A stretch of DNA of 35,559 bases from Bacillota bacterium (GTDB lineage: Bacteria > Bacillota > Clostridia > Christensenellales > Borkfalkiaceae). Where the stretch lies: NCBI GenBank assembly GCA_019423125.1, contig JAHZBZ010000015.1, positions 1 to 35,559 on the forward strand, given 5' to 3'. The translations under genes were made by a program, and so were the position numbers. Of this stretch, positions 33,207 through 35,559 are shown piece by piece. How positions within the stretch are numbered: the stretch's first letter is position 1; each line of letters starts with the position of its first letter. The notes beneath the pieces were generated by a model. The model was not told the origin of the DNA. It ran no database searches and saw nothing but the letters and a program-made list of their open reading frames with translations.

Positions 33207-33728
33207 ATGCAACCTGTAGTTACTTTTACTATGGAAAACGGAAAAACTTTCAAGGCAGAGCTTTATCCCGATAAGGCTCCGAACACGGTGAACAACTTTC
33301 TTTCGCTCGTGAAAAGCGGGTTTTATGACGGGCTTACCTTTCACAGGGTGATCGAGGGATTTATGATCCAGGGCGGAGATCCCGCGGGGAGCGGGATGGG
33401 CGGTCCCGGCTATACGATCCGAGGCGAGTTCCGCTCCAACGGATTCGCGCAGAACGACATCAAACATCTTCGCGGCGTTCTTTCTATGGCGCGTTCGATG
33501 ATGCCCGACAGCGCAGGTTCTCAGTTTTTTATCATGCACGAAAACGCGGCGCATCTCGACGGTCAGTATGCGGCATTCGGAAAGGTCATCGAGGGTATGG
33601 ACGTCGTGGACGAGATTGCCTGCACGGATACGGACATGCGCGATCGCCCGCGCACGCCGCAGGTGATCAAGAGCGTCACGGCGGAAACTTTCGGCGTCGA
33701 TTATCCAGAGCCCAAAAAGAACAAATAA
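33207..33728 (+). CDS. Cyclophilin-type peptidyl-prolyl cis-trans isomerase
   Basis: 173 residues, the small bacterial cyclophilin. Core motifs: FHRVIEGFMIQGGDP with the catalytic Arg, GSQFFIMHENAAHLDGQYAAFG, and GKVIEGMDVVDEI. No signal peptide, so it is probably cytoplasmic. It accelerates proline isomerisation in folding proteins; adjacency to groESL fits a folding role but may be coincidence. I chose ATG 33207, preceded by AAGGAG that overlaps the upstream stop; the frame is open further upstream only as overlap with dCMP deaminase. Confidence 0.95.
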   Translation: MQPVVTFTMENGKTFKAELYPDKAPNTVNNFLSLVKSGFYDGLTFHRVIEGFMIQGGDPAGSGMGGPGYTIRGEFRSNGFAQNDIKHLRGVLSMARSMMPDSAGSQFFIMHENAAHLDGQYAAFGKVIEGMDVVDEIACTDTDMRDRPRTPQVIKSVTAETFGVDYPEPKKNK

Positions 33729-33740
33729 AAACTAAAATCG

Positions 33741-33768
33741 GCAGGGTTTTTCACCCTGTCTTTTTTTG
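33741..33768 (+). terminator. Terminator of the dCMP deaminase-cyclophilin operon
   Basis: GGCAGGGT (33741-33748) pairs with ACCCTGTC (33754-33761, one G-U), loop TTTTC, followed by seven T (33762-33768). Confidence 0.9.
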
Positions 33769-33806
33769 CCTTCTTCATGTCAATTTTTTGAGAGCCGCCG
33801 CATACC

Positions 33807-33818
33807 TATATTTATAAT
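33807..33818 (+). promoter_or_regulatory. Candidate leaderless promoter of the dipeptidase gene
   Basis: TATATT (33807-33812) would place the transcription start at the A of the ATG (33819). A second -10-like TATAAT (33813-33818) touches the ATG. The -35 region is only a T-run (33784-33789). A real terminator separates this gene from the upstream operon, so it needs its own promoter. Confidence 0.4.
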
Positions 33819-34595
33819 ATGATTGCAGATTTTCACAACGATTTTCTGACAAGCGGAGAGCGCGACTTGAAGGGGCTTTCCGAAAAGGTTCGGGCGGCCG
33901 TATGCGCCGTCTATTCGGGCGGCCTGTTTGCCGAAGAAGTGCTTTCGCTCGCGGAATGCTTTTCTTCTTCGCATCCGGATAACCTGTTTCTGGCTTTCGA
34001 AGATGTGGGGTTTGCGGACGACGGTCATCTGCAACGCATCTGTGCATTTCGCCCCGTCTGCGTCTCTCTGACCTGGAATGCGGCAAATGCGCTTGCCGGC
34101 GGCTGTATGAGCGAGCAAGGTTTGTCAGCCCGTGGAAAAAAAGCGGCGGAGTTGTTTTCCTCCGCCGGGATCGCGATCGACTGTGCGCACATCAACCGCA
34201 GAAGTTTCAACGATCTTCTGGACACGGATGCAAGGCTTGTCGATTCTCATACTTGTTTTTACGGCATGCGCGCACACCCTCGCAACCTCATCGACTTTCA
34301 GGTGAGATCGATCGTCGATCGCGGCGGACTGATCGGCGTAACGCTTGTCTCCGATTTTCTCGGGGAAGGAGAGGGGGAAGCTTTTTTTCGGCAGATCGAC
34401 TATGCCGTTCAACGGTTCGGCGCAAAAAACTTTTGCATCGGTACGGATTTTTGGGGAAGCAATGATATTCCTGTTGCCTATTCCTGTTACGACTGCTTTG
34501 ATGCTCTTGTTGAACGTATGTTGCGAGCCGGTTACTCTGTTTGCTCGATCGAAGCGATCTTGTGGAAGAATTTATGTGATTTTTTGTACAAATAA
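33819..34595 (+). CDS. Membrane-dipeptidase-like (peptidase M19) amidohydrolase
   Basis: 258 residues, shorter than the usual 310-400 for M19 dipeptidases. Metal ligands line up with the family: H6-x-D8 in ADFHNDFL, bridging E61 in AFEDVG, H124 in IDCAHINR, H144 in DSHTCFYGMRAHPRNL, and D210 in IGTDFWG. Members hydrolyse dipeptides, including D-amino-acid ones, at a two-zinc site. No signal peptide is present. The start is odd: no Shine-Dalgarno sequence, and AT-rich TATATTTATAAT directly abuts the ATG, suggesting a leaderless mRNA. The shortness is mainly in loops; all ligands are present, so I expect activity. Confidence 0.87.
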   Translation: MIADFHNDFLTSGERDLKGLSEKVRAAVCAVYSGGLFAEEVLSLAECFSSSHPDNLFLAFEDVGFADDGHLQRICAFRPVCVSLTWNAANALAGGCMSEQGLSARGKKAAELFSSAGIAIDCAHINRRSFNDLLDTDARLVDSHTCFYGMRAHPRNLIDFQVRSIVDRGGLIGVTLVSDFLGEGEGEAFFRQIDYAVQRFGAKNFCIGTDFWGSNDIPVAYSCYDCFDALVERMLRAGYSVCSIEAILWKNLCDFLYK

Positions 34596-34657
34596 TAGAA
34601 TATATTTTCTATACATTTAAATTTCATGTTATTTTTTCTTATTTATTTACAAAATAC

Positions 34658-34686
34658 TGTACAAATGGAAAAATTTGTATTATAAT
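34658..34686 (+). promoter_or_regulatory. Promoter with operator-like palindrome for the 97-residue gene
   Basis: TGTACA (34658-34663), 17-base spacer, TATAAT (34681-34686). The spacer contains ACAAAT and ATTTGT as an inverted repeat (34661-34679), a plausible repressor site. Confidence 0.65.
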
Positions 34687-34719
34687 ATATATGAAAACAA
34701 AAGAGGGGGCTACCACATA

Positions 34720-35013
34720 ATGAATTCGCCCGAACGAGAAACAATGCTTGAAAAAGATCTTGCAGAAACAGAAAGGCGTTATTTGCTGTTGGCGGAATCA
34801 GCGGACAAACTTGAAGCGGGCTTCGAGACGTTGTTAGAGCTGGTCAGCGCAATGCCGATGTGTGTAGACGAATACGGTCCGAATTCATTTGCCAAATATG
34901 CGAGCGTTTTTGAACTGTTTAAAAGGCTTGTTTCCTGCCTGGAAGAATACGAGTGCAAGGTAAGCGTTCCTGCTGTTTACACAGAAACATTTAAAAAACT
35001 TCTTTCGTGCTGA
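34720..35013 (+). CDS. Hypothetical small helical protein
   Basis: 97 residues with no family I recognise. Residues about 3-45 form a charged amphipathic helix (LEKDLAETERRYLLLAESADKL, in two runs), probably a coiled coil; the rest is also predicted helical by composition. No membrane segment or signal. I use ATG 34720, preceded by GAGGGGG at about ten bases; an ATG at 34675 lies before the -10 box and cannot be transcribed from it. It has its own promoter and terminator, so it is monocistronic. Confidence 0.7.
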   Translation: MNSPERETMLEKDLAETERRYLLLAESADKLEAGFETLLELVSAMPMCVDEYGPNSFAKYASVFELFKRLVSCLEEYECKVSVPAVYTETFKKLLSC

Positions 35014-35047
35014 TGTGCTGATGCATTGTCGGTGATCGGAAGAAACG

Positions 35048-35083
35048 GATCCTGCTTTTAGTTAAAATGCAGGATCTTTTTTT
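35048..35083 (+). terminator. Terminator of the 97-residue gene
   Basis: GATCCTGC (35048-35055) pairs with GCAGGATC (35069-35076), extended by inner T/A pairs, followed by T7 (35077-35083). Confidence 0.92.
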
Positions 35084-35131
35084 CTTAAATCAAAACTTTT
35101 TTAATGTTTAATAAAAAGGGCGTTCAATTGC

Positions 35132-35160
35132 TTGCAAAAAAAGCGCGAATATACTATAAT
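35132..35160 (+). promoter_or_regulatory. Promoter of the tRNA-Leu/tRNA-Lys pair
   Basis: TTGCAA (35132-35137), 17-base spacer, TATAAT (35155-35160), 21 bases before tRNA-Leu. Confidence 0.85.
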
Positions 35161-35181
35161 TATAAATGGTCAAAGAAAGAT

Positions 35182-35268
35182 GCCGTTGTGGTGAAATTGG
35201 CAGACGCGCTGGACTCAAAATCCAGTGGTAGCGATACCGTGTCGGTTCGAGTCCGACCAGCGGCACCA
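35182..35268 (+). tRNA. tRNA-Leu (anticodon CAA)
   Basis: An 87-base class II tRNA with encoded CCA. Acceptor GCCGTTG pairs with CAGCGGC (one G-U). Anticodon stem CTGGA/TCCAG with loop CTCAAAA, anticodon CAA at 35216-35218, reading UUG. The long variable arm (GGTAGCGATACC) marks it as leucine type, and TTCGAGT is the T-loop. UUG is a substrate codon class for MiaA/MiaB modification. Confidence 0.97.
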
Positions 35269-35301
35269 AACATCAGGGAAGGGCTTATTCCCGATCAAAA
35301 T

Positions 35302-35377
35302 GCACCTTTAGCTCAGTTGGTAGAGCAACTGACTCTTAATCAGTGGGCCCCGGGTTCGAGTCCCTGAAGGTGCACCA
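35302..35377 (+). tRNA. tRNA-Lys (anticodon CTT)
   Basis: A 76-base tRNA with encoded CCA. Acceptor GCACCTT pairs with AAGGTGC. Anticodon stem ACTGA/TCAGT, loop CTCTTAA, anticodon CTT at 35335-35337. The T-stem reads CCGGG against CCCTG, leaving one C-U mismatch (35351 with 35365), which is unusual. It lies 33 bases after tRNA-Leu. Confidence 0.95.
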
Positions 35378-35381
35378 AAGA
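35362..35381 (+). repeat. Direct repeat, copy 1 (tRNA-Lys 3' end)
   Basis: Twenty bases covering the T-stem 3' strand, acceptor strand, CCA and AAAGA. Identical to 35512-35531. Confidence 0.9.
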
Positions 35382-35410
35382 AAAAGGCATTACAAAAGTA
35401 ATGCCTTTTT
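35381..35410. terminator. Terminator after tRNA-Lys
   Basis: A perfect 13-bp stem AAAAAGGCATTAC (35381-35393) with its complement (35398-35410), loop AAAA, with five T forming the 3' foot; effective on both strands. Confidence 0.92.
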
Positions 35411-35419
35411 GTTTTGTAT

Positions 35420-35511
35420 CTTTCCCGGACGAGAACCCGCTCGGGTTCGCGCGAGCGGGCTTGCCCGCGACGCTCGGCCGAGGGGGCCCCTGCAAGGGGT
35501 TTCGGCTGATA
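35420..35511. other. GC-rich palindromic segment between tRNA-end repeats
   Basis: About 90 bases, clearly richer in GC than its surroundings. It contains inverted repeats CCCGCTCG (35436-35443) with CGAGCGGG (35452-35459), and CCCCT (35487-35491) with AGGGG (35495-35499). It ends in a degenerate T-arm-like stretch just before the second repeat copy. I see no convincing gene; its nature is unknown. Confidence 0.6.
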
Positions 35512-35531
35512 CCCTGAAGGTGCACCAAAGA
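35512..35531 (+). repeat. Direct repeat, copy 2 (detached tRNA-Lys 3' end)
   Basis: Identical to 35362-35381 but without a tRNA body before it, 150 bases downstream. It is followed by AGGTATAATCC and the contig end. It could be an attachment-site scar, a tRNA fragment, or a repeat-induced assembly boundary. Confidence 0.85.
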
Positions 35532-35559
35532 GGTATAATCCGAATTATTTGCTGATAAC

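Noticed and set aside
35104..35367. 87-residue ORF running through both tRNAs
   Set aside because: It translates tRNA sequence (KLADALDSKSSGSDT, LAQLVEQLT), a well-known false-gene signature.
35340..35528. 62-residue reverse ORF bounded by the tRNA-end repeats (MVHLQG at one end, LVHLQGLEPGAH at the other)
   Set aside because: The repeated peptide is just the reverse complement of the tRNA-Lys 3' end; no ribosome site.
1..35559. CRISPR array, toxin-antitoxin pair, phage or transposase genes
   Set aside because: Searched by eye on both strands; no regularly spaced repeats, no recombinase or transposase motifs, and no paired small toxin genes found.

Overview
The window looks like one end of a metagenome contig from an uncultured member of the Clostridia (Bacillota), possibly a gut Christensenellales-type lineage; that placement is inferred. 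The evidence is strong AGGAGG ribosome sites, TTGACA/TATAAT promoters, CIRCE-controlled groESL, PadR regulators, and the order miaB-mutS-mutL-miaA-methionine gamma-lyase-like gene. Bases 1-50 are not biological: they are an Illumina P5 adapter with an 8-base index, so the first gene is truncated and its apparent N-terminus is an artefact.

Layout. 51-2958: two unrecognised, probably propeller-like surface proteins in one operon. 3116-9172: an accessory/regulatory block. It holds a large PadR regulator fused to a disordered linker and four membrane helices, then a forward acyl-ACP thioesterase, a YgjP-type metallopeptidase and a flavin reductase, then a reverse PadR plus permease-prefix membrane protein pair. 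9443-12070: a CtpE-like P-type ATPase. 12344-18705: serS, a tiny zinc-ribbon gene on the reverse strand, then gyrB-gyrA. 19084-21291: a class A penicillin-binding protein, divergent from a tightly packed operon (miaB, mutS, mutL, miaA, methionine gamma-lyase family gene) that couples tRNA A37 modification with mismatch repair. 29589-30227: a Vat-type streptogramin A acetyltransferase homologue. 30558-32497: groES-groEL (reverse) with two CIRCE operators. 32741-34595: dCMP deaminase, cyclophilin and an M19-type dipeptidase. 34720-35013: an unknown helical protein. 35182-35377: tRNA-Leu(CAA) and tRNA-Lys(CTT), followed by a GC-rich element bounded by a 20-bp repeat of the tRNA-Lys 3' end.

Most genes are housekeeping. 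The points most worth attention are: the membrane-tethered PadR; a dispersed 18-bp motif (consensus AGTACTATGTSTGACATA) in mutL, miaA, the pbp gene, the vat promoter and the PadR1/thioesterase intergenic region; a family of terminator hairpins sharing a GCGCAA/TTGCGC core; the Vat homologue; isoleucine at the GyrA quinolone position; and the duplicated tRNA-Lys end. I saw no CRISPR array, transposase, phage gene or rRNA.
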